This document shows, piece by piece, positions 8,813 to 18,147 of a DNA stretch of 64,000 nucleotides. The notes under the pieces are model-generated. The model had not been told where the DNA came from. It did no database searches and saw only the letters and a list, made by a program, of their open reading frames with translations. The DNA is from Ciceribacter ferrooxidans (GTDB taxonomy: Bacteria > Pseudomonadota > Alphaproteobacteria > Rhizobiales > Rhizobiaceae), in the NCBI RefSeq assembly GCF_004137355.1, contig NZ_SDVB01000311.1:186001-250000 (forward strand), written 5' to 3'. The number at the start of each line of letters is the position of its first letter. Position 1 is the first letter of the stretch. A program made the translations under genes and the position numbers.

Positions 8813-11779
8813 CTATTTCTTCATCTGCTCCTTGAGCGCTGCCAGTTTTGCGAAAGGCGAGTCGGGGTCGACCGGCTTCTCCTTGCGCGGAGGCTTCGCC
8901 TCAAACCGCGCTGCCTGCGGCGTGCCGTCCCGCTCACCTCGTTGCGGACGATCCTTGCGATCGCCCCGTTCCTGACGATCCCCACGTTTCGCACCATTGC
9001 CACGGTTCTTGCCCTCGGTCGAGGTTCCCGGGCGACGACCATCACGACGCTCTTCGGAGGCCGGGCGGCCGCCCTTTTGGCGAGCGTTCTGCTGGCTCTC
9101 GTTTCGACCACCCGGCCGCCACAACAGCACATTCTTTGGCTCGTTGGCCTCGGCGTCCTCGACCACTACCTCGGCTGGAGCCTCCACCGAGACGTCGCCA
9201 GCCTCCGCGCCTTCCGGCGTGGCTTCCACACCCGGGGCCTCGCTTTCCACCTGAGGTACCGCAGAACCTGCATCCTCGCCCATGGTCGGAGCCGCATTCG
9301 CGTCCTGGCCAGCAAGGAAAGCTTTGGCCTCGTCGGCGGGGACACTGTCAGCGCGATAACCAAGCCCCTTCAGGATCTCTTCCATATCGTCCGGTGTCGC
9401 CCCGAGAATAGACAACATGGCCGTCGTCGTGGTGAACCGCCGGCCGTCATATGCGCCTTCCGGACGCGAAGCTGACCCAGGTTTCCACTGCAGGAGAGGA
9501 CGGATCAGATCCGCCAGCCGTTCCAGAATATCGATGCGAACCGCCCGTTTGCCGAGGAAGCGGAAACCGGCGAGTTTGTAGAAAGTTCTGTCGAAACCAG
9601 GATCCGTGACCACCGAGGTCCTGCCTGCCGCAAGCACAGGAATGAGGTCGCCGTACCCCGGCTTGTCCATACCGTCGTTCTGCAACACCCACAGGAGCGT
9701 GATGAGCTCCGCCGGAGAAGGCTTGAGGAGCGCCGGCATGAAGATGTGGTAGGCCCCGAAGCGGACACCGTAGCGCCGGATCGATGCACGCGCATCCTGA
9801 TCGAGCGACTTTACATCGTCGGATACCTCGCGGCGGAAGAGCACGCCGAGGTTCTCGACCAACTGGAACGCCAGCCCTTTGGCGAGACCCTGAAGATCTT
9901 CGGCGCGGGACAAGTCATCGAGCGGCTTCAAGACGGTCGAGATGTGATGGTTGACGAAACGCTCGACGCGCGCCGCCACATGGTCGCGGGCGATGCCGGT
10001 GAGTTGCTCGTCCGCCAGCAGGATGACGCGAGGATGCAGCACATGATCCCCGGCAGCGAGTTTCGCGACGGGGTCGCCAAGCCAGCGCACGACACCGTCT
10101 GATCCGATTGCGAGGTCGCTATTGCCACATGCGTGCAGCCGGGCCGCCCGCGCCTCGAATTCGAGGGCGAGAGCTTTCTGCGTCGCCGCCTGAACAGCCT
10201 TCGCATCGGAGCCCTCTATGCCCGCCAGGGGCGTAAAGCGGAACCCTGCGAGTTGTCCCGTGTGATGCCCCTCGACGAAGACATCACCATTCACACTGAT
10301 TTCAGCTTCCAGCATCGCATTCTCTCTCAAGCGCTTCATGAGCACAGATGTCCTGCGATCAACAAAGCGTTTCGTCAACCTTTCATGTAGCGCGTCCGAC
10401 AATCGGTCTTCGATTTCGCGCGTCTTTTCTTGCCAGTGTGTCGGATCGGCAAGCCATCCCGGCCGGTTCGACACATAGGTCCATGTTCTGATTTGCGCAA
10501 TCCGTGCGGAAAGCGTGTCGATCTCACCATCGGTATGATCGGCCCGGCGAACCTGTTCCGCCATGAAGTTCTCGTCCACCGTGCCATAGCGGACCAGATC
10601 GGAAAAGAGGCTCGCGACAAGATCGGCGTGCTGGGCGGGGGCGATACGGCGGTAGTCGGGAAGGGCACAAACCTCCCACAGCCGTTCAACCCGCGCGGGC
10701 GTCGTCGCGAGATCCTTGATCTCGGGATATTTTGCAAGATGCTCGAGTGCCTGTTGATCGACCGCGGGAAGCGCGCGCGTCAGTCCAGCCACGCGCGGTG
10801 CCGCATCCAGGCTGCCTCGCAGCGCATCGATCGAGGCAAAGTCGAATGCTGCCGTACGCCACTGCAGGACCTTGACGGGCTCGAATTCGTGGCTTTCGAG
10901 ACGTTCCACCAACTCGTCGTCGAGGGGGTCCACCCGTCCCGTCACGCCAAACGTGCCATCCTTGAGATGACGTCCGGCACGACCGGCAATCTGACCGAGT
11001 TCGCCAGGATTGAGATTGCGGAACTGATATCCGTCGAATTTCCGATCCTGAGCGAACGCGACGTGATCGACGTCGAGATTGAGGCCCATACCGATGGCGT
11101 CGGTCGCGACGAGATATTCCACCTCGCCCTCCTGATAGAGTGCGACCTGCGCGTTGCGTGTCCGGGGGCTGAGCGCCCCGAGCACCACAGCCGCGCCGCC
11201 GCGCTGGCGCCGAATCAGTTCCGCGATCGCATAAACCTCGTCGGCCGAGAACGCGACGATTGCCGTCCGCTCCGGCAGGCGCGTGATCTTTTTCTGTCCC
11301 GCGTAGAAAAGCTGCGAGAGCCGCGGCCGTTCCACCACCGTAATACCGGGAAGAAGCTGCTGCAGGATCGGTTTCATGGTTCCGGAGCCGAGGAGGAGCG
11401 TCTCGTCCCGGCCACGCAAATGCAATAGCCTGTCAGTGAATATGTGGCCGCGCTCGAGATCGCCCGCAAGCTGCACTTCGTCGATCGCGACGAAGGAAGC
11501 CCGCGTCTCCCGCGGCATCGCCTCGACGGTGCAGACGGAGAAGCGCGCTCCCGGCGGCGCGATCTTTTCCTCCCCGGTGACGAGCGCGACCTGCGCGGCA
11601 CCGACGCGTTCGACAACCCTGCCGTAGACCTCTCTCGCCAACAGGCGGAGCGGCAGGCCGATGATGCCGGATCCGTGGGAAAGCATACGCTCGATCGCAT
11701 AGTGCGTCTTGCCGGTGTTGGTGGGCCCCAGCACCGCCGTCACGCCGCGGCCACTGAGGATCATGGGTTGCGAATTCAC
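8813..11779 (-). CDS. SUV3-like ATP-dependent RNA helicase
   Basis: A 988-residue superfamily 2 helicase. Walker A is GPTNTGKT (18-25), Walker B/DEAD-equivalent is DEVQ, and later motifs include ATDAIGMGLNL and QIAGRAGR. This motif set and the long C-terminal extension match the SUV3 family, known best as the mitochondrial RNA-degradation helicase and widespread in alphaproteobacteria. The last 130 or so residues are low-complexity, first acidic and alanine-rich, then very rich in Arg, Gly, Asp and Lys, and end in a short conserved-looking tail (residues FAKLAALKEQMKK). The basic tail probably binds RNA. The S4 protein follows within four bases. Confidence 0.92.
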   Translation of the reverse strand: MNSQPMILSGRGVTAVLGPTNTGKTHYAIERMLSHGSGIIGLPLRLLAREVYGRVVERVGAAQVALVTGEEKIAPPGARFSVCTVEAMPRETRASFVAIDEVQLAGDLERGHIFTDRLLHLRGRDETLLLGSGTMKPILQQLLPGITVVERPRLSQLFYAGQKKITRLPERTAIVAFSADEVYAIAELIRRQRGGAAVVLGALSPRTRNAQVALYQEGEVEYLVATDAIGMGLNLDVDHVAFAQDRKFDGYQFRNLNPGELGQIAGRAGRHLKDGTFGVTGRVDPLDDELVERLESHEFEPVKVLQWRTAAFDFASIDALRGSLDAAPRVAGLTRALPAVDQQALEHLAKYPEIKDLATTPARVERLWEVCALPDYRRIAPAQHADLVASLFSDLVRYGTVDENFMAEQVRRADHTDGEIDTLSARIAQIRTWTYVSNRPGWLADPTHWQEKTREIEDRLSDALHERLTKRFVDRRTSVLMKRLRENAMLEAEISVNGDVFVEGHHTGQLAGFRFTPLAGIEGSDAKAVQAATQKALALEFEARAARLHACGNSDLAIGSDGVVRWLGDPVAKLAAGDHVLHPRVILLADEQLTGIARDHVAARVERFVNHHISTVLKPLDDLSRAEDLQGLAKGLAFQLVENLGVLFRREVSDDVKSLDQDARASIRRYGVRFGAYHIFMPALLKPSPAELITLLWVLQNDGMDKPGYGDLIPVLAAGRTSVVTDPGFDRTFYKLAGFRFLGKRAVRIDILERLADLIRPLLQWKPGSASRPEGAYDGRRFTTTTAMLSILGATPDDMEEILKGLGYRADSVPADEAKAFLAGQDANAAPTMGEDAGSAVPQVESEAPGVEATPEGAEAGDVSVEAPAEVVVEDAEANEPKNVLLWRPGGRNESQQNARQKGGRPASEERRDGRRPGTSTEGKNRGNGAKRGDRQERGDRKDRPQRGERDGTPQAARFEAKPPRKEKPVDPDSPFAKLAALKEQMKK

Positions 11780-12052
11780 TTTCCTGCTCCATAGGGATGG
11801 GTATCGCCAATGGAGGCGATCGGCCGAAGCGGTCTGGCACAGACATGGCGATGATTGTCATCAAAGGCAAGCCGGCAAAACAGGGACCGCACCGTCCATT
11901 CCCGGTTACGCGACCTGTGGGGCGATCCGGCGATATCCGAGAGGTCTTCGCAAGACGCTCGTTGGCCGGCGTCTCGGGCAAGTGGAACCATTCGATGGCA
12001 AAGGCGTTGGAAAGCCCGGATGTGACCAAGAAGCTGAGACGGAGAGCCCATC

Positions 12053-12208
12053 ATGCTGAGCACAATTCTCATCATTGTCGTCATCTTGCTTCTGATTGGG
12101 GCCTTGCCCAATTGGGGCTACAGTCGAAGCTGGGGGTACGGACCCTCAGGCGGCCTCGGCCTGATTGTCGTCATCCTCATCATACTGATGCTCATGGACA
12201 AGATCTGA
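12053..12208 (+). CDS. DUF3309-type small membrane protein
   Basis: A 51-residue protein with two hydrophobic segments (about 1-17 and 35-48) separated by a glycine-, serine- and tryptophan-rich loop with repeated WGY and YGPSGGLG elements. This composition and layout match the small DUF3309 family common in Rhizobiales and other proteobacteria; the function is unknown. A GGAGAG ribosome binding site lies just upstream. It is followed after 34 bases by a glycine-zipper lipoprotein gene, so both probably form a two-gene envelope transcript ending at the terminator at 12514. Confidence 0.8.
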   Translation: MLSTILIIVVILLLIGALPNWGYSRSWGYGPSGGLGLIVVILIILMLMDKI

Positions 12209-12242
12209 CAACGCCGGATCGACACAGCAAAGGAATCTGACG

Positions 12243-12494
12243 ATGAAGAAGACATTGCTCGCCCTTGCGCTCGTCGCGCCTCTCGCATCCTGTACTGCAA
12301 CAGAACGGGGTGCCGGTATCGGAGCAGCCACCGGCGCCGTCGTCGGAGGGGTAGCGACCAATTCTGTTGGTGGAGCCGCGGCTGGTGCCGTGATCGGCGG
12401 CGCGGCCGGCGTTCTGATCGCCCAGGCGGAACGCCCGGGCTACTGCATCTATCGGGACCGCTACGGGCGCCGTTACGAGGCGGAGTGTCGCTGA
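12243..12494 (+). CDS. Small glycine-zipper lipoprotein
   Basis: An 83-residue protein. A signal peptide of 16 residues ends in a lipobox (LASC, Cys17). It is followed by a glycine zipper (about 23-60, repeated GxxxG and AxxxG steps) and a short C-terminal part with two further cysteines and several arginines. Relatives are outer-membrane or periplasmic lipoproteins of the YMGG/Rick-17kDa type, often linked to envelope stress. A terminator follows 20 bases after the stop. The exact role is unknown. Confidence 0.82.
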   Translation: MKKTLLALALVAPLASCTATERGAGIGAATGAVVGGVATNSVGGAAAGAVIGGAAGVLIAQAERPGYCIYRDRYGRRYEAECR

Positions 12495-12513
12495 CATGAC
12501 TGCAAATATGGAG

Positions 12514-12540
12514 GGCCGGCAGGTTTCTGTCGGCCTTTTT
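12514..12540 (+). terminator. Rho-independent terminator after the glycine-zipper gene
   Basis: A GGCCGGCAG / CTGTCGGCC stem (one G-T pair) with a GTTT loop is followed by five T. It ends the small two-gene transcript. Confidence 0.88.
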
Positions 12541-12720
12541 CGGCGCTCTTCGGCCCGTCGAATGAATCCGGAACGAATCGGCTACGAATCGCTGACTCAT
12601 CCGCTTTCCCGATTTGTTCACGACTACATATAGTATGTTGCTGCGATCACGGCGCATAGCACGCCGTTGATATTGATGAACTCGCCGCGCGACGTGGTCA
12701 TCGCGGAAGTTCACTCGGAC

Positions 12721-12750
12721 AAAAAAAGACCGGCCCAAAAAGGGCCGGTC
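12721..12750 (-). terminator. Rho-independent terminator of phaB
   Basis: On the minus strand the stem GACCGGCCC / GGGCCGGTC with a five-base loop runs into seven T. It lies 28 bases past the phaB stop. Confidence 0.92.
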
Positions 12751-12778
12751 CTTCTTCTTCGCCAAAGATAGATAAGCT

Positions 12779-13504
12779 CTAGACGAAGAATTGTCCGCCG
12801 TTGGCAGAGATCGTTGATCCTGTGATGAAACCTGCCTCGTCCGAAGCGAGAAAGACCACGACTCTGGCGATTTCCTCCGGCTGTCCCAGGCGGCCGACGG
12901 GTATCTGGGGGATGATCCTCTCGTTCAAGACCTTTTCCGGAACGGCCAGCACCATTTCGGTTGCGATGTAACCAGGGCAGACAGCGTTCACGGTGATGCC
13001 CTTGGCCGCTCCCTCCTGCGCCAGAGCCTTGGTGAAACCGAGGTCGCCCGCCTTGGCCGCCGAGTAGTTGGCCTGCCCTACCTGCCCCTTCTGGCCGTTG
13101 ATCGAGGAGATTGTGATAACGCGCCCGAAGCTCCGGTCACGCATACCGGACCAGACCGTATGGGTCATGTTGAAGACGCCGGTGAGATTGGTGCCGATCA
13201 CCTCGTTCCACTGCTGCGGCGTCATTTTGTGGAACATCGCGTCGCGGGTGATCCCGGCATTGTTGACCAGAACCTCGACCGGACCCACCGCCGCTTCAAT
13301 CTCGGCAATTCCGTCAGCACAAGCCTGATAGTTGGAAACGTCCCAGCGGCGCACCTGGATCCCTGTTTCCTCTGCGAACACCTTGGCCTTTTCTTCATTT
13401 CCCGCGTAGTTCGCAACGACGCGGTATCCTGCCGCCTTGAGCGCGATCGAGATCGCCGCACCAATTCCCCTCGTACCACCGGTGACCAACGCAACTCTGC
13501 TCAT
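12779..13504 (-). CDS. phaB: Acetoacetyl-CoA reductase PhaB
   Basis: A 241-residue short-chain dehydrogenase that reduces acetoacetyl-CoA to (R)-3-hydroxybutyryl-CoA with NADPH, the second step of poly-3-hydroxybutyrate synthesis. The cofactor motif TGGTRGIG (8-15), NNAG (81-84), the catalytic Ser134, Tyr147 and Lys151, and the C-terminal GGQFFV-type end fit PhaB, and length equals the family norm. The start has an AGGAGAGAG ribosome binding site. phaA lies 120 bases upstream on the same strand, so phaAB is an operon ended by the terminator at 12721. The PHB synthase gene phaC is not in this window. Confidence 0.96.
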   Translation of the reverse strand: MSRVALVTGGTRGIGAAISIALKAAGYRVVANYAGNEEKAKVFAEETGIQVRRWDVSNYQACADGIAEIEAAVGPVEVLVNNAGITRDAMFHKMTPQQWNEVIGTNLTGVFNMTHTVWSGMRDRSFGRVITISSINGQKGQVGQANYSAAKAGDLGFTKALAQEGAAKGITVNAVCPGYIATEMVLAVPEKVLNERIIPQIPVGRLGQPEEIARVVVFLASDEAGFITGSTISANGGQFFV

Positions 13505-13624
13505 GCTCTCTCTCCTCTGAGGTCATTTGATCATGCACCGGCCCTTCTGTCGGGACAGTTATCGGCATAGTTTGCTCGTGAAACGCTGCTCCGGACCGAG
13601 ATCGGCTCCCAGTCTTGCCGTGTC

Positions 13625-14806
13625 TCAGAATGCTTCGAGGCACATGGCAATGCCCATGCCGCCGCCGATGCAGAGCGTGGCAAGCCCCTTCTTCGCGCCA
13701 CGTCGCTTCATCTCGAAGACAAGCGTATTCAGGATGCGGGCGCCGGAGGCGCCGATCGGATGACCGATCGCGATCGCACCGCCGTTGACATTGACGATCG
13801 AGGTGTCCCAGCCAAGGTCTTTATTGACCGCGCAGGCCTGGGCGGCGAAGGCTTCGTTGGCTTCGACGAGATCGAGGTCGGAAACGCTCCAGCCGGCCTT
13901 CTGTAGCGCCTTGCGGGACGCAGGAATCGGTCCGGTGCCCATCACCTGCGGATCGACGCCCGCCGTTGCCCAGGATGCGATGCGCACAAGCGGCGCGATT
14001 CCACGGCGGTTTGCCTCCGCTTCCGACATCAGAAGGGCTGCAGCTGCACCGTCGTTGATGCCGGAGGCATTGCCCGCCGTTACCGAACCTTCCTTTTCGA
14101 AGGCCGGCTTCAGCTTGGCCATGCCGTCGAGGGTCGCTCCCATACGGATGTACTCGTCGGCGTCGACGACGACGTCGCCCTTGCGTGACGACACCGTCAC
14201 CGGAACGATTTCATCGGCGAAGCGTCCGGCCTTCTGCGCCGCTTCCGCCTTGTTCTGCGATGCAACCGCAAAGTGGTCCTGTTCATCGCGCGAGAGCTGC
14301 CATTGGCGCGCGACATTCTCGGCCGTGTTGCCCATATGATAGCCGTAGAAGGCGTCGGTGAGGCCGTCCTTGATCATCGTGTCGATCATCTTCATGTCGC
14401 CCATCTTCACGCCCCCTCGCAGGTGGGCGCAGTGGGGCGCCATGGACATCGACTCCTGACCACCGGCGACGATGATGGTAGCATCGCCGGTGACGATCTG
14501 CTGCATGCCAACGGCGACCGCGCGCAAGCCGGATCCGCAGAGTTGATTGAGTCCCCATGCCGTTGCTTCCTGAGGAATTCCCGCCTTCATGGCCGCTTGG
14601 CGTGCCGGATTCTGTCCCTGGCCCGCTGCGAGAACCTGACCGAGAATGATTTCGTCAACCTCCTTGGGATCAACGCCGGCACGCTCGAGAACACCTATAA
14701 TGGCAACGGCTCCGAGCTCGTGCGCCGGCACGTTCGCGAAGGCACCATTGAACGAACCGACGGCGGTCCGAGCTGCACTGGCAATGACGACTGACGAATT
14801 GCTCAT
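13625..14806 (-). CDS. phaA: Acetyl-CoA acetyltransferase PhaA (beta-ketothiolase)
   Basis: A 393-residue thiolase that condenses two acetyl-CoA to acetoacetyl-CoA for PHB synthesis, and runs in reverse when PHB is used. Catalytic residues are Cys90 ([10 protein letters not shown]), His349 ([10 protein letters not shown]) and Cys379 (LCIGGGMG), one residue off the numbering of the well-studied Zoogloea enzyme. The ATG at 14806 begins MSNSSVVI, the usual start, with GAGGACA upstream; a longer in-frame reading adds about 56 unconserved residues. phaB follows, and the regulator phaR is divergent. Confidence 0.96.
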   Translation of the reverse strand: MSNSSVVIASAARTAVGSFNGAFANVPAHELGAVAIIGVLERAGVDPKEVDEIILGQVLAAGQGQNPARQAAMKAGIPQEATAWGLNQLCGSGLRAVAVGMQQIVTGDATIIVAGGQESMSMAPHCAHLRGGVKMGDMKMIDTMIKDGLTDAFYGYHMGNTAENVARQWQLSRDEQDHFAVASQNKAEAAQKAGRFADEIVPVTVSSRKGDVVVDADEYIRMGATLDGMAKLKPAFEKEGSVTAGNASGINDGAAAALLMSEAEANRRGIAPLVRIASWATAGVDPQVMGTGPIPASRKALQKAGWSVSDLDLVEANEAFAAQACAVNKDLGWDTSIVNVNGGAIAIGHPIGASGARILNTLVFEMKRRGAKKGLATLCIGGGMGIAMCLEAF

Positions 14807-14967
14807 GGATGTGTCCTCGCTTATGTTCCGGTTTGCGCCCAAACTGGCAAAGCTCTCGACCGGAGTCAAACGGCAAGCACATCGTCCTCGATCTTCCATT
14901 GAAGACACGCATAGGGTGAGGGCCGGTCCGGGACACGGGGACGTCGCTTCTGCAACGCACAAAGAGA

Positions 14968-14996
14968 TTGTCACCGCGCTTCTTTTGGGCTTAGAT
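14968..14996 (+). promoter_or_regulatory. Candidate sigma-70 promoter of phaR
   Basis: TTGTCA (14968-14973) and TTAGAT (14991-14996) are spaced by 17 bases, in the phaA-phaR intergenic region. The predicted start near 15003 would leave a leader of about 40 bases before the ATG at 15046. Confidence 0.5.
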
Positions 14997-15045
14997 TTGG
15001 AGCGGGAAGAGAAATCTACGCATGTTCAATGGGGTGGAGAACGAA

Positions 15046-15621
15046 ATGGCTAAAGCCGACGGCGAAGTCACCATCAAGAAATACGCCAATCGACGCCTCT
15101 ACAACACCGGAACCAGCACCTACGTAACGCTGGAAGATCTGGCAAAAATGGTGAAACGAGGGGAGGAATTCGTCGTCCAGGACGCAAAGACCGGCGAGGA
15201 CATCACCCACTCCGTCCTGACCCAGATCATCTTCGAGCAAGAGTCAAAAACCGGAAATACCCTGCTGCCGATATCGTTCCTGCGCCAGTTGATCTCCTAC
15301 TACGGCGATCAGATGCAGATGGTTGTTCCGAGCTTTCTGGAACACTCGATGAAGGCTTTCAGTGAACAGCAGACACAGATGCGCGAACAGATGACGCGGG
15401 CCTTCGGTGAAAGTCCGCTGTCGAAGAACCTGCAGGCTCCGATGCAACTGATGGAGGAACAGGTGAAGCGCAACACCGAAATGTTCCACCAGGCAATGCA
15501 GATGTTCTCGCCGTTCCTGTCGCCGCAGCCGCCGAAGGAAACGAAAAAGGCGGAATCGAAGGACATCGACGAGCTTAAGGAACAGCTCCGCAACCTGCAG
15601 AACAAGCTGGACAGCCTCTGA
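15046..15621 (+). CDS. phaR: PHB accumulation regulator PhaR (AniA)
   Basis: A 191-residue repressor with the N-terminal PHB/PHA accumulation DNA-binding domain (about 8-70, starting IKKYANRRLYNT) and a PhaR C-terminal region that is methionine- and glutamine-rich and ends in a coiled-coil-like helix. Family members sense PHB granules and repress phasin and other genes; in rhizobia AniA/PhaR also shapes carbon flow and exopolysaccharide. The ATG at 15046 has GGAGA at good spacing; the ATG at 15022 would add eight residues and has only a distant GGAAGAG. It is divergent from phaAB. Confidence 0.95.
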   Translation: MAKADGEVTIKKYANRRLYNTGTSTYVTLEDLAKMVKRGEEFVVQDAKTGEDITHSVLTQIIFEQESKTGNTLLPISFLRQLISYYGDQMQMVVPSFLEHSMKAFSEQQTQMREQMTRAFGESPLSKNLQAPMQLMEEQVKRNTEMFHQAMQMFSPFLSPQPPKETKKAESKDIDELKEQLRNLQNKLDSL

Positions 15622-15652
15622 CGCTCTGAGCAGCGACCAGGCCCGCCTCAGC

Positions 15653-16060
15653 TTACAGCCCGATGGATACGTCGCGACCGGCAGACCGGACGGAAATCAC
15701 GAATCCACCGACGACATCGATGAACGCGATTGTCAGGAGAACGAAGAAGACCTGCGTGGCGGCATCACGCACCAGCAGGAATTCGACCAGAAATGCCACG
15801 AAAACCAGCATCGACAGGATATGGTTGAGGAGTGCGCCGGACCCATTACGGGTCGATTTGAGAATCTCGGCGAACAGAAGCGCCAGCGCCACCAGAATGA
15901 GAACATCCGCCGCTGACATAATCCATGTCGCGCCGGAAAGCATCGGCAGCGTAAACACCACCCGCGAAAGGCCGGCCACACCTCCGCCGCCGAAGGCTCC
16001 GGCCAGCGCGAGATTGTAGAGTGCTAGAGGCACGATCATCAGCGGAATGGCAGTCAGCAT
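15653..16060 (-). CDS. Conserved hypothetical inner-membrane protein
   Basis: A 135-residue protein with four hydrophobic helices (about 4-22, 43-66, 80-95 and 100-122) and few charged residues outside the short loops. I do not recognise a named family with certainty. The start at 16060 has a strong GGAGG at seven bases; an upstream in-frame ATG lacks one. It is convergent with phaR, 31 bases from its stop. Confidence 0.78.
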   Translation of the reverse strand: MLTAIPLMIVPLALYNLALAGAFGGGGVAGLSRVVFTLPMLSGATWIMSAADVLILVALALLFAEILKSTRNGSGALLNHILSMLVFVAFLVEFLLVRDAATQVFFVLLTIAFIDVVGGFVISVRSAGRDVSIGL

Positions 16061-16150
16061 CTCGGTACCTCCAAAGTAATCCCGCGTCAGCATCGCTCAA
16101 CGATGTCATAGACGATTAGAGGTTCTGAGAAAACGCCCTATCACAAAAGC

Positions 16151-16175
16151 AAAAAGGCCGGCGAGAGCCGGCCTT
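16151..16175 (-). terminator. Rho-independent terminator of rpmF
   Basis: On the minus strand AAGGCCGGC / GCCGGCCTT with a four-base loop runs into a T-rich tail (TTTGCTTTT). It lies about 26 bases past the rpmF stop. Confidence 0.9.
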
Positions 16176-16201
16176 GATCAAAGCACATATGGTGCCGTGA
16201 C

Positions 16202-16387
16202 TTATGCGTTTTCCTTCGGCGTCAGAACCTGGCGACCGCGATACATACCGGTCTTCAGATCGATATGGTGCGGACGGCGCAGTTCGCCGGAGTTCTTGTC
16301 TTCGACATAGGTCGGGGCCTTGATCGCGTCGGCAGAACGGCGCATACCGCGCTTCGACGGGCTCGTTTTTCTCTTCGGTACAGCCAT
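16202..16387 (-). CDS. rpmF: 50S ribosomal protein L32
   Basis: A 61-residue basic protein with the conserved L32 start [18 protein letters not shown] and the C-terminal part typical of alphaproteobacterial L32, which lacks the zinc cysteines. It is a structural protein of the large ribosomal subunit. It is flanked by a GST-like gene upstream and its own terminator downstream, so it is probably a single-gene transcript. Confidence 0.97.
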   Translation of the reverse strand: MAVPKRKTSPSKRGMRRSADAIKAPTYVEDKNSGELRRPHHIDLKTGMYRGRQVLTPKENA

Positions 16388-16549
16388 TTCAACTACTCCA
16401 CTTGACGGGCAAGACATGCAGGTCGGCTGGAACCGGAGCCGAAGATCACACGTCTCAGTATCGGAATTTGGGCGGCTTATACATGTCAAGCGCGCCCTTG
16501 ACCAGTCCCCGAATTCATTTTTTCCTGTAGTGCACGGATGAACCGCTCT

Positions 16550-17197
16550 TCAGACCTCATCTTCGGCAACGACCCACGGCTCTGCCACGGCGGCCGACTG
16601 CCACTTTGTCCAGGCTGGATGTGACTTGACGGCCGCCATATAGGCGAGCGCGTCCTCACTATGCACCAGATCATAGATGTCGAAGCGATTGACGACTGGC
16701 GCAAACATCGCATCTGCCGCCGAGAAAGCCCCGAAGAGGAAGGGCCCGCCGGAAGCCGCACGCAGTTCTCGCCAAATCGTTTCGATCCGCTCGACATCGG
16801 TGCAGACGTCGTCGGAGACTTCAAGCCGCGCTTGTTTGCGACGTATGTTCATTGGACACGCGTTGCGCAGAGCGCGAAAGCCCGACAGCATCTCCATGGA
16901 AACCGAGCGTGCGACCGCCCGATCCCGGCGAGCCTTCGGCCAAATTCCGGCATCAGGGAAGATTTCGGCGGCATATTCGATGATCGCCAGCGATTCCCAG
17001 ACACAGATATCGCCGTGATAGAGAACGGGAACCCGGCCGGTCGGGGAAATCTCGCGAATCCTGGGGTTGCCTGCCTCGAAGTCAAACGGGATGAGCCGCT
17101 CCTCGAAGTCTATGCCGCATCCGGTCAGGGCCATCCACGGACGGAAGGACCACGACGAGTAATTCTTGTTGCCGATGTAGAGAATGAGCCTATCCAT
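16550..17197 (-). CDS. Glutathione S-transferase family protein
   Basis: A 215-residue protein. The N-terminal thioredoxin-like domain (about 3-80) contains the active-site serine region NKNYSSWSFRP, the cis-proline VPVL and the glutathione-contact ES pair in WESLAIIEY; an all-helical C-terminal domain follows. This NKNYSSWS form is a bacterial GST subgroup of uncertain substrate. The start ATG begins MDRLILYIG. No operon partner is evident: mtgA lies 76 bases upstream on the same strand. Confidence 0.9.
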   Translation of the reverse strand: MDRLILYIGNKNYSSWSFRPWMALTGCGIDFEERLIPFDFEAGNPRIREISPTGRVPVLYHGDICVWESLAIIEYAAEIFPDAGIWPKARRDRAVARSVSMEMLSGFRALRNACPMNIRRKQARLEVSDDVCTDVERIETIWRELRAASGGPFLFGAFSAADAMFAPVVNRFDIYDLVHSEDALAYMAAVKSHPAWTKWQSAAVAEPWVVAEDEV

Positions 17198-17273
17198 ATC
17201 CTAACTCCGCCAGATCACGACCGACCGGACCTTAGAGACCATCACGGACACGCACCAACGAAACTTTGGAAAG

Positions 17274-17978
17274 TCACTCATAAAGACAAGTGATGTATGC
17301 ACCCGATCGCTTGGCGCGGCGATCGACCACGGCAGCAAGGCGTTTCATGCTGCCGGTCGGGCGGCTTGCAACGCGATCAATAGGGTTCGGCAGGGAAACC
17401 GCCAGCAGCGCCGATTGCCGGGCCGAGAGCTTCGATGCCGGCACCTTGAAATGACGCCGCGCCGCGGCACCGATGCCGTAGATGCCCGGGCCCCACTCGG
17501 CAATATTCAGATAGATCTCCATCACCCGCTTCTTGGACCAGAGATAATCTGCGACGACCGCGAGCGGCACCTCGAGACCTTTGCGCACGAAGGAGCGGCT
17601 GTTCCACAGGAACAGATTCTTGACGGTCTGCATCGGGATTGTACTGGCGCCGCGGGTCGCTTCGCCGGACAGGGCGTCGTCGACGACTTCCTTCATCTGT
17701 CCCCAGTCGACACCGTAGTGCGAGCAGAACTGCCCGTCTTCGGACATCATCACCGCACGCACCAGGTTCGGCGAAATGTCGTCGAAAGCCACCCATTCAC
17801 GATCGTAGCCACGCAGGAGGAAAAGGTCCGCCAGCATCAGCGTTGATACGGGATGTATGAAACTCGGGCGATAAAGCAGGATGAGAAGATAGGGCAGCAG
17901 CAGAAGCCCGAGGAGAACCGCGGCAATCTTCTTTACGACGGGCAGGCCGGAGCGAGCGCGTTCGGGCGCATCCGCCAT
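17274..17978 (-). CDS. mtgA: Monofunctional peptidoglycan glycosyltransferase
   Basis: A 234-residue protein with one N-terminal transmembrane segment (about 16-36) and a single GT51 transglycosylase domain. The catalytic glutamate is in [14 protein letters not shown], and the GASTIPMQ, the KNLFLW and the EIYLN motifs follow. It polymerises lipid II into glycan strands at the outer face of the inner membrane and has no transpeptidase domain. Length is normal for MtgA. The ATG at 17978 has GGAGA upstream. It is divergent from the prenyl synthase gene. Confidence 0.95.
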   Translation of the reverse strand: MADAPERARSGLPVVKKIAAVLLGLLLLPYLLILLYRPSFIHPVSTLMLADLFLLRGYDREWVAFDDISPNLVRAVMMSEDGQFCSHYGVDWGQMKEVVDDALSGEATRGASTIPMQTVKNLFLWNSRSFVRKGLEVPLAVVADYLWSKKRVMEIYLNIAEWGPGIYGIGAAARRHFKVPASKLSARQSALLAVSLPNPIDRVASRPTGSMKRLAAVVDRRAKRSGAYITCLYE

Positions 17979-18147
17979 AATTTCTCCGATGTCGCTCTGT
18001 TCCACCAAAAGTGACTGTGCCCAAGACTGCAAGAGCCTTTTCTCTTAGCTTCCCTCTTGGAAATTGGCCAGTCCACGCGCGCCGTTCGCCCGCATTTTCC
18101 GCGCAAAAGCCGTTGCCACCCCACGGCTTGCATGCCAAAGAACCGCC

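Noticed and set aside
12118-12765. Open frame of 215 codons on the minus strand
   Set aside because: It covers the DUF3309 and glycine-zipper genes and two terminators, with no recognisable domain.
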